Part shown: positions 25,230-33,571 of the stretch, in pieces
Layout of the letters: every line of letters starts with the position of its first letter
Position numbering within the stretch: position 1 is the first letter of the stretch
Source of the DNA: Aridibacter famidurans
GTDB lineage: Bacteria; Acidobacteriota; Blastocatellia; Pyrinomonadales; Pyrinomonadaceae
DNA: 37,869 nt
Assembly: GCA_024103495.1 (NCBI GenBank)
Contig: JAGFIQ010000083.1
Location: 1-37,869, forward strand
Reading direction: 5' to 3'
The notes under the pieces: model-generated
Told to the model about the DNA's origin: nothing
Seen by the model: the letters and a program-made list of their open reading frames with translations, nothing else
Databases searched by the model: none
Made by a program: the position numbers and the translations under genes

Positions 25230-26252
25230 ATGCAAGACACATCCTGGGTACCACTATTTCCGGAGGGAGCTTCCTCGTTCGCGTGGGAGGTGGATGCGCT
25301 TTACTTCTACCTGATCGCCGTGAGCGCCTTCTTCGCGATCATCGTCGTCGCGGCGGTCTTCTATTTCTTCATCAAGTACCGCGAAAGGGAGAAATTCGCC
25401 ACGCCTCCGGAGATCCATGGTTCGATCCCCCTCGAGCTGTTCTGGTCGTTCGTGCCGTTCGTGATATCGATGACGATCTTCCTGGGAGGCGCGATCGTGT
25501 ATTACAACCAATACACGATCCCCGAGGACACGATGGAGATCTTCGTCGTGGGCAAGCAATGGATGTGGAAGGTCCAGCACGGAACCGGGCAGCGCGAGAT
25601 CAATGAACTGCACGTCCCGGTCGGGCGAAAAGTGAAGCTGACGATGACCACGGAGGACGTGCTCCACGATTTCTACATACCCGCCTTCCGCACAAAGGCG
25701 GACGTGGTGCCGGGCCGATACACAAGCCTTTGGTTCGAGGCGACGAAGCCGGGCAAGTACAGGTTGTTCTGCGCCGAGTATTGCGGCCTGAACCACGCCG
25801 GAATGGGCGGGTGGGTCTATGTGATGGAGCAGAGGGACTTCGACAACTGGCTCAGCGGAAATCTTTCGAACCAAACGCCGGTCCAGCAGGGACAGGACCT
25901 CTTCACGAACAAGCTCGGTTGCGCTTCGTGCCACGCCGGAGGTCAGAACCAGCGCGGCGCGATACTAGAAGGCATTTTCGGAAAGGAAGTGAAGCTTGTC
26001 GGGGGCCAGACGGTCATTGCCGACGAGGAGTACATCAGGAATTCGATCCTGAATCCCGCGGGCCAGGTGGTCGAGGGATATCAGCCGATAATGCCGACCT
26101 TCAAAGGCCAGGTGACCGAAGAGCAGCTTGTCGCCCTTGTCGCCTATATCAAGTCGCTTAGCGGGCAGTCGGGTACGACTGCCGCTCCGATGACCCCCGC
26201 AGCAGACGGAACAACGGCCGCGCCGGCGAACGCGGCGGGAGCAGGTAAGTAG
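25230..26252 (+). CDS. coxB: Cytochrome c oxidase subunit II with fused cytochrome c domain (caa3 type)
   Basis: A 340-residue protein. Two N-terminal membrane helices (about residues 23-49 and 72-92) precede the cupredoxin domain. CuA ligands are visible as H146, then C181-A-E183-Y-C185 ... H189 ... M192 ([12 protein letters not shown]). A class I cytochrome c domain follows, with CASCH (C231, C234, H235) and a likely Met ligand in PIMPTFKGQ, ending in an Ala/Thr/Pro-rich tail. The fused heme c is diagnostic of caa3 oxidases and would accept electrons from ACIII directly or through a small carrier. The stop is followed at once by coxA. Confidence 0.96.
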   Translation: MQDTSWVPLFPEGASSFAWEVDALYFYLIAVSAFFAIIVVAAVFYFFIKYREREKFATPPEIHGSIPLELFWSFVPFVISMTIFLGGAIVYYNQYTIPEDTMEIFVVGKQWMWKVQHGTGQREINELHVPVGRKVKLTMTTEDVLHDFYIPAFRTKADVVPGRYTSLWFEATKPGKYRLFCAEYCGLNHAGMGGWVYVMEQRDFDNWLSGNLSNQTPVQQGQDLFTNKLGCASCHAGGQNQRGAILEGIFGKEVKLVGGQTVIADEEYIRNSILNPAGQVVEGYQPIMPTFKGQVTEEQLVALVAYIKSLSGQSGTTAAPMTPAADGTTAAPANAAGAGK

Positions 26253-26254
26253 TT

Positions 26255-27934
26255 ATGGAAAACGTAGATTCGATCAATACCGGGGAAGACAAGGGCGAGG
26301 AGCAAGTGAACTACCTCACCAACGGATTCAGCATCAAGTCCTGGCTTCTGACGAAGGACCACAAGCGGATCGCGATAATGTACCTTATCAGCGTTTCGGT
26401 GTTCTTCGTGCTCGGCGGAATATACGCGGGCCTGATCAGGCTCGAGCTTCTGACGCCGGCGAGCGACCTTCTCGAGTCCGGATCGTACAACAAGGTCTTC
26501 ACGCAGCACGGCGTGATAATGGTGTTCTTTTACCTGATCCCGGCGATACCTGCTGTGCTCGGCAACTTCCTTCTGCCGATAATGATCGGGGCAAAGGACC
26601 TTGCGTTTCCCAGGATCAACCTTCTCAGCCTCTACATTTACTGGGTCGGCGGCGGGTTGACGCTGTTCGCGCTGATGCAGGGCGGGGTCGACACCGGCTG
26701 GACGTTCTACACGCCGTATTCGACGACCTTCTCGAACAGCTTCGTGATGCTGGTCGGGCTCGGGGTCTTTATCAACGGATTCTCGTCCATTCTGACCGGT
26801 CTTAACTTCATCGTCACTACGCACACGATGCGTGCTCCGGGGATGACCTGGTTCAGGCTTCCGCTCTTTGTCTGGGCGCATTACGCTACAAGCCTTGTGA
26901 TGATCCTCGGCACGCCGGTCGTCGCGATCACGATCCTTCTGCTCGCGGTCGAGAGGCTGACGCAGACCGGCATCTTCGATCCTGCGCTCGGCGGCGATCC
27001 GATCCTGTTCCAGCACCTTTTCTGGTTCTACTCACACCCGGCTGTTTACATCATGATCCTGCCTTCGATGGGCGTGATCAGCGAACTCATTTCGAACTTC
27101 TCAAGAAAGAAGATCTTCGGGTACGAGTTCATCGCGTTCTCGAGCATCGCGATCGCGGTCTTCGGGTTCCTCGTCTGGGGCCACCACATGTTCGTCAGCG
27201 GCCAGTCGATCTATGCCGGACTCGTGTTCTCGTTCCTGACGATGGTCGTTGCCGTCCCGTCGGCGATCAAGGTGTTCAACTGGACCGCGACGATGTACAA
27301 AGGCTCGATCTCGTACGACACACCGATGCTCTACGCGATCGGATTCCTGGGCCTGTTCCTGATCGGCGGATTGACCGGCCTTTTCCTCGGATCGGTAGGC
27401 CTCACGGTCCACGTGACCGACACTTACTTCGTCGTCGCCCACTTCCATTACGTGATGGTCGGCGGCACGGTGCTCGGATATCTCGGCGGGATCCACTACT
27501 GGTGGCCGAAGATGACGGGCAAGATGTATTCGGAATTCTGGGGAAGGATCTCCGCGATGCTCGTCTTTATCGGGTTCAACCTGACCTTTTTCCCGCAGTT
27601 CATTCTCGGCTACCAGGGAATGCCCCGCAGGTACGCCGCGTATCCGGAAGAGTTCCAGGTGCTCAACATTTTCTCGACAGCCGGCGCTTCGGTGTTGGGT
27701 ATCGGGATGATCCTGCCGGTGATCTATCTTGTAGGTTCCCTGATCAACGGCAAGAGCGCCGGTCCGAACCCGTGGCTGCTTCCGGGCCTCGAATGGAGGA
27801 CCGCTTCGCCGCCGCCCACGTTCAACTTTGAGAAAACGCCGGTGGTGACGTGGGAAGCATACAGCTTCGGCGAGGACAGCGGGCTCGATATTGACGAGGC
27901 GAGAAGGGAGTCGAGGGTCTCGCCGACCGCGTGA
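26255..27934 (+). CDS. coxA: Cytochrome c oxidase subunit I, A2-type heme-copper oxidase
   Basis: A 559-residue protein with about twelve membrane segments. Heme a ligands are H85 (FTQHGVIM) and the histidine pair of HFHYVMVGG. CuB ligands are H261 and the GHHMF pair. The first CuB region reads [10 protein letters not shown] (Y259-S260-H261): the D-channel glutamate of the A1 type (HPEVY) is absent and the Tyr-Ser motif takes its place, which defines the A2 class known from Rhodothermus and Thermus caa3 oxidases. It reduces oxygen to water and pumps protons. It starts 2 bp after coxB. Its TGA stop is part of the first heptamer of an array. Confidence 0.97.
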   Translation: MENVDSINTGEDKGEEQVNYLTNGFSIKSWLLTKDHKRIAIMYLISVSVFFVLGGIYAGLIRLELLTPASDLLESGSYNKVFTQHGVIMVFFYLIPAIPAVLGNFLLPIMIGAKDLAFPRINLLSLYIYWVGGGLTLFALMQGGVDTGWTFYTPYSTTFSNSFVMLVGLGVFINGFSSILTGLNFIVTTHTMRAPGMTWFRLPLFVWAHYATSLVMILGTPVVAITILLLAVERLTQTGIFDPALGGDPILFQHLFWFYSHPAVYIMILPSMGVISELISNFSRKKIFGYEFIAFSSIAIAVFGFLVWGHHMFVSGQSIYAGLVFSFLTMVVAVPSAIKVFNWTATMYKGSISYDTPMLYAIGFLGLFLIGGLTGLFLGSVGLTVHVTDTYFVVAHFHYVMVGGTVLGYLGGIHYWWPKMTGKMYSEFWGRISAMLVFIGFNLTFFPQFILGYQGMPRRYAAYPEEFQVLNIFSTAGASVLGIGMILPVIYLVGSLINGKSAGPNPWLLPGLEWRTASPPPTFNFEKTPVVTWEAYSFGEDSGLDIDEARRESRVSPTA

Positions 27935-28162
27935 GCGGTGAGCAGTGAGCAGTGAGCCGTTTAGCCCACGCACTTGTGCGTGGGATCGTATGCAGCAAGC
28001 TGTTTCGCGTTGGCTTGTAGGCTCCCGTTTAAAGGCGTATGCGGCTAACGGTATCAACCGGTTTACAAGGTACTTTCCGGAACTGACGTATAAACCTGAA
28101 CTTTGAAACTTAGACGTTGAACATTTAACTCAGTACTCAGTCCTCAGTACTCGGTACTTGGC
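27931..28162. repeat. Heptamer arrays filling the coxA-coxC junction
   Basis: Four units of GTGAGCV start at 27931 and include the coxA stop codon. A second array of ten units, all in one 7-bp register, runs from 28093 to 28162. Its first five units are of the AACTTGA type and the last five of the ACTCAGT type, complementary to the first array. It ends 6 bp before the coxC ATG, leaving no ribosome binding site. Between the arrays, CCCACGCAC-TT-GTGCGTGGG (27965-27984) is a 9-bp hairpin. Confidence 0.85.
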
Positions 28163-28168
28163 TTCAAA

Positions 28169-29092
28169 ATGACACACGACGACAAACACGACGATCATTA
28201 TCATCCTCCGGGGCTGCAGCACCAGTTTGACGACATGAAGCAGCAGATGGACTCCGTGACCATCGGGATGTGGACGTTCCTCGCGCAGGAAATAATGTTC
28301 TTCGGAGGGCTGTTCACGGCGTACCTCGTGTTCCGTTCGCGGTTCCCGATGGCGTTCGCCGCCGGCAGTAACCACCTTGACGCGTTCTGGGGCTGGCTCA
28401 ACACGCTCGTCCTGATCGTCAGCAGCCTGACGATGGCTCTTGCCGTGTTCTATGCCCAGAAGGGGAACCGGAACCTGCAGGTCGTGATGATCATCCTGAC
28501 GATGATCTTCGGATCGGTGTTCCTGGGCGTTAAGGCGATCGAGTATACCGACAAGTACAATCACGGGCTAGTGCCGGTCGACGGGTGGAACAAGGTCGTG
28601 CCCGAGGGCGAGCACGGAGCCAAGGAAGGCGAATCCGCGTCGCTGGCGCTTCCGTTCGAGACACGTGTAAACGCTGCGGAGAGCGCGGACGGGGGCGAGA
28701 AACTTCACCCCAACCCACGAGGCGAGTTCCAGATCACCGATGATGATATTGCACTGGTGACGATGGCCCAGAAGGAAGGATATCTGACCGAGAGCGAAAA
28801 GATCGGCTACTTCAGCAATGGAGAGATCGATCCCGAAAAGGTCAAAGGCAAGGTGCAGATCTTCTTCTGGATCTATTTCGTGATGACCGGCCTGCACGCG
28901 CTTCATATGGTGATCGGGCTCGGGATAATGCTCTGGCTCCTTGTGATGGCCTGGCGCAACACCTTTTCGGCCGACTACTACTCCCCGGTTGAGATCTCCG
29001 GACTCTATTGGCACTTCGTCGATATCGTATGGATCTTCCTGTTCCCGCTCCTGTATCTGCTGGGCAGGCACTTCCTCGCAGGAGGACACTAG
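28169..29092 (+). CDS. coxC: Cytochrome c oxidase subunit III
   Basis: A 307-residue protein with a His-rich N-terminus ([15 protein letters not shown]) and membrane segments matching subunit III ([67 protein letters not shown]). Between the fourth and fifth segments lies a hydrophilic insertion of about 95 residues (131-228), which is unusually long for subunit III and contains many Glu, Gly and Asn. The start follows a heptamer array and lacks a clear Shine-Dalgarno site. It is likely still co-transcribed with coxA, unless the intervening repeats terminate. Confidence 0.93.
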   Translation: MTHDDKHDDHYHPPGLQHQFDDMKQQMDSVTIGMWTFLAQEIMFFGGLFTAYLVFRSRFPMAFAAGSNHLDAFWGWLNTLVLIVSSLTMALAVFYAQKGNRNLQVVMIILTMIFGSVFLGVKAIEYTDKYNHGLVPVDGWNKVVPEGEHGAKEGESASLALPFETRVNAAESADGGEKLHPNPRGEFQITDDDIALVTMAQKEGYLTESEKIGYFSNGEIDPEKVKGKVQIFFWIYFVMTGLHALHMVIGLGIMLWLLVMAWRNTFSADYYSPVEISGLYWHFVDIVWIFLFPLLYLLGRHFLAGGH

Positions 29093-29095
29093 TTT

Positions 29096-29404
29096 ATGAG
29101 TGAACATCAGCACATAGGCATTCCAGGCTATCTGGGGGTTTTCGCGTTCCTTTTTATCGCCACGGTGATCACCTACGTGGTCGCGCTGCAGGACCTCGAC
29201 GGGATGTTCTTTCCGGGCGCGAACACGCTGGTAGCACTGGCCATCGCGTTCACGAAGATGACGTTCGTCGTTCTCTTCTTTATGCACGTCCGCTGGCAGT
29301 CGAGGCTTATCTGGCTGGCGGTGGTGTCCGGATTTTTCTGGCTCGCGATAATGTTCGCTTACACGTTACAGGACTATCTTACGCGTTCGGTAATAGGCTA
29401 TTGA
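29096..29404 (+). CDS. Cytochrome c oxidase subunit IV (prokaryotic type)
   Basis: A 102-residue protein with three membrane segments (about residues 13-32, 45-66 and 73-92) and the family motif [29 protein letters not shown]. The HV.W pattern after the second helix is typical of bacterial subunit IV (CoxD/CyoD-like). It begins 3 bp after coxC and is the last gene of the respiratory run before a terminator. Confidence 0.9.
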   Translation: MSEHQHIGIPGYLGVFAFLFIATVITYVVALQDLDGMFFPGANTLVALAIAFTKMTFVVLFFMHVRWQSRLIWLAVVSGFFWLAIMFAYTLQDYLTRSVIGY

Positions 29405-29433
29405 TCGGACACTCGGAAATTGGGCGCGGCGCG

Positions 29434-29464
29434 ATGCGGCAGATGCCCCTCGTGCCGCGTTTTT
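29434..29464 (+). terminator. Terminator of the act-cox run
   Basis: Stem ATGCGGCA (29434-29441) with TGCCGCGT (29453-29460), one G-T pair, an 11-base loop, then five T (29460-29464). An alternative stem CGCGGC (29425-29430) / GCCGCG (29454-29459) uses the same right arm. It starts 30 bp after the last oxidase gene. Confidence 0.8.
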
Positions 29465-29617
29465 GCGTTTCGGGAATGATGGCGGTGTTAGGACGTGCCC
29501 GAAGGTTCGTGGTAAGATTTTCGCTTTGATTTAGGGCTTTGGCGGCCTCTTCGGAAGAGAGTTGTGAAGGGATTTGAAGGACAACAAGGCAAGGGAGGCG
29601 AACATCACAGGCGGCTG

Positions 29618-30682
29618 ATGTTCACACCCATATTCCGAAAGGGATACATTGCGATCGCGATGATCGCGGCGGCCGTGCTTTTTTCGGGCTGCATAAGTCC
29701 CAAAGACAAGATCGAGAGGGCGACCCTGCTCGAGACAGCTGACGCCTCTGAAGCCGAACTCGTGTCGCAGGTCAACAACCTTGCGAAAGTCGATTCGATG
29801 TTCGCGCGGGTCGATCTGAAGTTCGAGGACAATTCGTTCGCCGAGCTTGGGATCGCCGAGAAATACAAGACGGCCGACGGCGAGATCGTTGTTCAAAGGC
29901 CTGCCAGCATTCTTCTGAAGGTGAAGGTCCCGATCATCAAGACCGACGTCGCGCAGATGGCGTCGGACGGCACGAATTTCCAGGTTGCAGTTCTTCAGGA
30001 CGGCGGAAGCGGCAAGTACAAGAAGTTCGTTCAAGGGACCAACTCCGCCGACTATTCGTCCCTTCAGGAAAAAGTCGACGAACTCAGCAACGGCAGCTCG
30101 GAGATGAAGCGGAACGTGAACGCATTCGCGAACCTAAGGCCGCAGCATTTCACGGAAGCGATGCTCGTACGTCCTGTCGACGAGTCGAAATTCACGTACA
30201 CCATCAGCACGATCCTGCAGGAAGAGTTCGATATCAACGCGAAGAAGAAATCGCCTCTTCGATGGGTCCTGCGAGGCTACTATCTTTTCGACGAGTACGA
30301 GTTGAAGGACGGCAGGCTGAGGATCAAGCGCCGCTTCTGGTTCGACCGTGTCGGAGGTGTGAGACTCGCCCGGCAGCAGATCTTTGACTCGAAGGGCGAG
30401 ATCGAATCCGACATCGTATACGGCGTAGAAGGCAATTTGACGGAGAATGGAAACTACAGGCTTCCGCTCCAGGTCGAGCTGACCAGGCCGAAAGAGAAGT
30501 ACAAGATGCGGGTGACGTACCAGACGCCGACGAAGGTGATCATCGGAAATCAGTTCCCTGTCGGGGCCTTCGTGCTTGAGAACGTCTGGAACCTTGAGTT
30601 GCTCGATCTCGACAAGGAGCTTCAGGAACTCAACAAGACCGGCACTCAGCCGGGCGGCAGCGACAAGGCGGGGAAACAGTGA
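29618..30682 (+). CDS. Lipoprotein with a LolB/DUF4292-like beta-rich body (tentative)
   Basis: A 354-residue protein starting at the ATG at 29618. The signal peptide ends in the lipobox VLFSGC (C25 after processing), making an outer- or inner-membrane lipoprotein. An upstream GTG adds 18 residues and would spoil the signal. The body is rich in alternating polar/hydrophobic strands (ARVDLKFED, KYKTADGEIVVQRPASILLKVKVPIIKTDVAQMASDGTNFQVAV), the pattern of the LolA/LolB/DUF4292 half-barrel. The next three or four genes are Lol-like, which supports but does not prove this. Its stop codon lies inside the first heptamer of a long array. Confidence 0.72.
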   Translation: MFTPIFRKGYIAIAMIAAAVLFSGCISPKDKIERATLLETADASEAELVSQVNNLAKVDSMFARVDLKFEDNSFAELGIAEKYKTADGEIVVQRPASILLKVKVPIIKTDVAQMASDGTNFQVAVLQDGGSGKYKKFVQGTNSADYSSLQEKVDELSNGSSEMKRNVNAFANLRPQHFTEAMLVRPVDESKFTYTISTILQEEFDINAKKKSPLRWVLRGYYLFDEYELKDGRLRIKRRFWFDRVGGVRLARQQIFDSKGEIESDIVYGVEGNLTENGNYRLPLQVELTRPKEKYKMRVTYQTPTKVIIGNQFPVGAFVLENVWNLELLDLDKELQELNKTGTQPGGSDKAGKQ

Positions 30683-30869
30683 ACAGTGAGCAGTGAGCAG
30701 TAAGCGGTGAGCAGTGAGCAGTGAGCAGTAGGCGGTGGGCAGTGAGCAGTGAGCAGTAAGCGGTGAGCCGTGAGTAGTGAGCGGTGGGGAGGGAGCGGTG
30801 AGCAATACCTCTTCACTCAGTACTCATCTCTCAGAACTCATTTCTCAGTACTCATCACTCAGCACTCAT
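30678..30869. repeat. Long inverted pair of heptamer arrays between the lipoprotein and lolD-like genes
   Basis: Eighteen consecutive 7-bp units (consensus AGTGAGC) run without a register break from 30678 to 30803 and include the upstream stop codon TGA (30680-30682). After ten bases, eight units of the complementary type (NACTCAK) run from 30814 to 30869, ending 11 bp before the next ATG. The two arrays can pair imperfectly over 50 bp. The next ATG has no clear ribosome binding site. Confidence 0.92.
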
Positions 30870-30880
30870 AACTTCTTTTT

Positions 30881-31558
30881 ATGTCTCCAATTCTCGAAAC
30901 AGAAGATCTTGTAAAAATATACAAGGTCGGCAAGGTCGAAACGCACGCCCTTCGGGGCGTGTCGCTTTCCGTGAACAAGGGCGAGTTCGTGGCGATCATG
31001 GGCCAGTCCGGGTGCGGGAAGTCGACCCTGCTTCATCTTCTCGGCGGCCTGCTTTCGCCGACCAGCGGCCGCATACTTATAGACGGTGAGGACATTTCGA
31101 ACATCTCCGACGCGAAACGCACGGACATACGGCGGCGGAAGATCGGGTTTGTTTTCCAGAGGTTCAATCTTTTTCCGACGCTGACCGCCGACGGAAATCT
31201 GAAGCTGGCCGAAAGGATCCACCAGGGAAACGGGAAGGGCGATGCCGCGAAGCGCCGCGAGACTCTGAAGCTTCTGAAGCTCGAAAACAAGATGGACAAT
31301 AAGCCGCTCGAGCTCTCCGGCGGCGAACAGCAGAGGGTCGCTCTCGCAAGGGCGGTCATCAACAGCCCTGCTATAATCCTGGCGGACGAGCCGACGGGAA
31401 ACCTCGACACGGAGAATTCGGAGATCGTGCTGGATATGTTCAACGAGCTGAACCAGCGCTTCGGGCAGACGATCATAATGATCACGCACAACCCGGAAGC
31501 GGCGAGGCACTGCAGCCGGATCATATACATGCGCGATGGGCATATCGTTGAGGAGTGA
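30881..31558 (+). CDS. LolD/MacB-type ABC transporter ATPase
   Basis: A 225-residue nucleotide-binding domain. Walker A is GQSGCGKST (residues 41-49), the Q-loop is [12 protein letters not shown], the signature is [14 protein letters not shown] (145-158), Walker B is [12 protein letters not shown] and the H-loop is ITHN. The DEPTGNLD tail and the length are typical of the LolD/MacB/FtsE group, which works with FtsX-like permeases on lipoproteins, toxins or cell wall enzymes. No permease gene is near, so its partner is encoded elsewhere or is unusual. Neighbours (lipoprotein before, two LolA-like carriers after) favour a lipoprotein or lipid transport role. The stop codon is inside the next heptamer array. 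Confidence 0.88.
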   Translation: MSPILETEDLVKIYKVGKVETHALRGVSLSVNKGEFVAIMGQSGCGKSTLLHLLGGLLSPTSGRILIDGEDISNISDAKRTDIRRRKIGFVFQRFNLFPTLTADGNLKLAERIHQGNGKGDAAKRRETLKLLKLENKMDNKPLELSGGEQQRVALARAVINSPAIILADEPTGNLDTENSEIVLDMFNELNQRFGQTIIMITHNPEAARHCSRIIYMRDGHIVEE

Positions 31559-31682
31559 GTACTGAGAGATGAGAGATGAGTAGTGAGAGATGAGAACTAC
31601 AACGGCCTTAACGCTCAACTCGAACGATATCCTGACTCATCACCCATCACTCATCACTCATCTCTCAGCACACAGTACTCAG
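31553..31682. repeat. Inverted pair of heptamer arrays after the lolD-like gene
   Basis: Six units of the RRNTGAG type (31553-31594), including the stop codon at 31556-31558, face seven units of the NACTCAT/NCTCAG type (31634-31682). The second array ends 12 bp before the ATG of the 57-residue protein. Confidence 0.88.
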
Positions 31683-31694
31683 CACCAAAGAGCG

Positions 31695-31868
31695 ATGAAA
31701 CGAATAATTTTCTGGGACTATCGCCGCGGCACCTGGCAGTACGATCTGATGTGCCTTCTGATCGTCGCCTTCATATTCCTTTCTCCGAAGTCCTGGTTCG
31801 ACAACGGACAGACGAGAGCAACCGATCCGCCGAAGCCTGCCGTCCAAGCGCCCGTAAAAAACGACTGA
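31695..31868 (+). CDS. 57-residue single-pass membrane protein in the Lol-like cluster
   Basis: The ATG at 31695 opens MKRIIFWDYRRGTWQYDLMCLLIVAFIFLSPKSWF: a short positive N-tail with conserved-looking aromatic residues, one membrane helix (about residues 18-32), an amphipathic FLSPKSWF end and a Pro-rich tail. The longer upstream frame consists of array sequence (THHPSLITHLSAHS) and is discarded. I recall similar FWD-type small proteins in acidobacterial genomes but cannot name a family. Its place between the ATPase and the LolA-like genes suggests a small membrane partner. Confidence 0.65.
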   Translation: MKRIIFWDYRRGTWQYDLMCLLIVAFIFLSPKSWFDNGQTRATDPPKPAVQAPVKND

Positions 31869-32019
31869 CGTCTTCTCTTCCGTTGAAAAAATCCGAAATC
31901 CTGCCGGGGCAAAACTCCCGGATCCGCGCCGCGGCTCGCATTGACGTGCATTCGGCCCGGATGGTAAACGTATTTGTTCGCGCCGAACGGCAAAAACGAA
32001 GGCGCGGCCGGAGAAACAT

Positions 32020-32709
32020 ATGAAGAAGCTTTCCAGAACGCTTTTATTCGCAGTTATATTTGCCTTCATTTTTGGGACGGTTTCCGTCGCGGAAACCCGC
32101 GCCCAAGGGGTGCTGAACGAGATCCTCAAGAGGATGGACGCGCACAAGGACTGGCTCGAAACGATGAAGGGCAGCGTCCGAATGGCGAAGACCAACACGC
32201 AGCTCAAGATCACGACCACTCAGGACGGCGAGATGGTCTATGTGAACAAAGGCGGCCGCGACATCGCTCTTCGTATCGACTGGCGCGAGCCGGAGGAAGT
32301 TTTGTCCGTGATCAAGGGCGAGTACACGCTCTACAGGCCCCGCCTGAACCAGGCGATCAAAGGCAAGACGCAGGGCTCGAAGAACGCCCAGGCGAACAGC
32401 GCGCTCTCGTTCATGAGCATGTCGAAGAAGGAGCTGACGGACACTTACGACGTCAAGTACCTGGGCAAGGTGACTCTCGACGGGACACAGGTCTGGCACC
32501 TCGGGCTTTATCCGAAGAAGAAGCAGTCGTACGAGTCGGCCGAGCTCTGGGTGGACGGCGACGGGATGCCGATCCAGGCGAAGGTCATAGAGCTGAACAA
32601 GGACCTGACAACGGTTCGCCTTTCGAACCTGAAGAAGAATGAAGTAAGGATCAACACCAAGGTCTTCGAGGTCAAGCTTCCGAGCAGCGTCAAGATCATC
32701 AAGGGTTAG
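32020..32709 (+). CDS. LolA-like outer membrane lipoprotein-sorting protein, copy 1
   Basis: A 229-residue exported protein (signal peptide to about residue 29, ETRAQG). The mature part matches the LolA/COG2834 fold: an N-terminal helix (VLNEILKRMDAHKDWLETMKGSVRM), antiparallel strands (GEMVYVNKGGRDIALRIDWREPEEVLSVIKGEYTLYRP), and the ALSFMSMSKKELTDTYDVKYLG block. LolA proteins carry lipoproteins or other acyl groups across the periplasm in a hydrophobic half-barrel. It is high in GC like the rest of the region. A clear paralogue follows 37 bp later. Confidence 0.85.
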   Translation: MKKLSRTLLFAVIFAFIFGTVSVAETRAQGVLNEILKRMDAHKDWLETMKGSVRMAKTNTQLKITTTQDGEMVYVNKGGRDIALRIDWREPEEVLSVIKGEYTLYRPRLNQAIKGKTQGSKNAQANSALSFMSMSKKELTDTYDVKYLGKVTLDGTQVWHLGLYPKKKQSYESAELWVDGDGMPIQAKVIELNKDLTTVRLSNLKKNEVRINTKVFEVKLPSSVKIIKG

Positions 32710-32746
32710 TCGTCCTTAAATTGAAGCTCTCGTTCGGGGTAAAGAA

Positions 32747-33439
32747 ATGAAGCAATCCAGCTCCAATCGTTTTCGCTCAGGAGCCTTCTCCGTTTTCGTA
32801 CTGATGCTCTTTTGTACTTCGGGGGCATTTGCTCAAGGCTACGCGATCGGCGTCCTGGAGCGTATGCAGGATCATAATAGCGCGCTTCGGACACTTACGG
32901 CGGACCTCCGAAGGGAAAAGAAAGATTCTGGGCTAAGACTGAAGACCCTGGATCAGACCGGCAAATTGTCCTATGTTCCCGCTGAGGCCGGCCGGGCATA
33001 TGTGTTCATTGAATGGCGAGATCCGGAGGAGGTTCTCCTCGTGGTTAAGTCCACTTTCTGGATGTACAAGAAGGGAATCAACCAGTATTACTACGGCAGT
33101 ATCGACAAATCGAACAAACCGGGTGGATCGGATGCACTCTCATTCCTCACTAAATCGAAGAAGGAACTGACTGACGAATACCGCCCGGTTTGGCTTGGTG
33201 ACGTTAAGGTTGAAGGAACTGAAGCGGACCACATGCGCCTGGAGCCGAAAGTAGAGAGCAAGTTCAAGTCAATCGAACTTGTGATCGACAAGCAAGGAAT
33301 GCTTCTTAAAATATCGATCACCGAAAAGAACAATGACACTTCAACACTTAGCTTTTCCAACATTAAGAAGGACGTCAGGCTGAACGCAGACATATTCCGG
33401 TGGCGGCCGCCGTCGGATGCCAAGAAGATCGACGTTTGA
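32747..33439 (+). CDS. LolA-like outer membrane lipoprotein-sorting protein, copy 2
   Basis: A 230-residue paralogue of the previous gene with a signal peptide (RFRSGAFSVFVLMLFCTSGAFAQG). Shared positions include VLERMQDH, EWRDPEEVL.VVK, ALSFLTKSKKELTDEY and SNIKKDVRLNADIF. The two proteins otherwise differ a lot, so the duplication is old or the copies have diverged in ligand. Codons are visibly richer in A+T than in copy 1, suggesting different expression or separate acquisition. A strong terminator closes the unit 22 bp after the stop. Confidence 0.85.
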   Translation: MKQSSSNRFRSGAFSVFVLMLFCTSGAFAQGYAIGVLERMQDHNSALRTLTADLRREKKDSGLRLKTLDQTGKLSYVPAEAGRAYVFIEWRDPEEVLLVVKSTFWMYKKGINQYYYGSIDKSNKPGGSDALSFLTKSKKELTDEYRPVWLGDVKVEGTEADHMRLEPKVESKFKSIELVIDKQGMLLKISITEKNNDTSTLSFSNIKKDVRLNADIFRWRPPSDAKKIDV

Positions 33440-33460
33440 CGGCGGAGCATCAAGGTTCAT

Positions 33461-33491
33461 AAGGCCCCGGAATCCATTACCGGGGCCTTTT
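33461..33491 (+). terminator. Rho-independent terminator after the LolA-like pair
   Basis: A perfect 10-bp stem AAGGCCCCGG (33461-33470) / CCGGGGCCTT (33480-33489), a 9-base loop and a T-tract. It ends the transcript of the Lol-like cluster just before the next promoter. Confidence 0.93.
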
Positions 33492-33498
33492 CATTGGT

Positions 33499-33527
33499 TT
33501 GAAAAGGCTCTTCCAAGCCCCTATAAT
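33499..33527 (+). promoter_or_regulatory. Near-consensus promoter of the radical SAM gene
   Basis: TTGAAA (33499-33504), exactly 17 bp and a perfect TATAAT (33522-33527), directly after the terminator. Predicted start near 33534, 38 bases before the ATG. This is one of the best promoter matches in the window, so the gene is probably expressed by itself. Confidence 0.82.
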
Positions 33528-33571
33528 TACAGGTTTAGAATTAGCGAGGAGCGGTCCTTCTTCAAGCGATA

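Noticed and set aside
30678..31682. Possible CRISPR array at the heptamer repeats
   Set aside because: Units are 7 bp and directly adjacent, with no spacers and no cas genes nearby.
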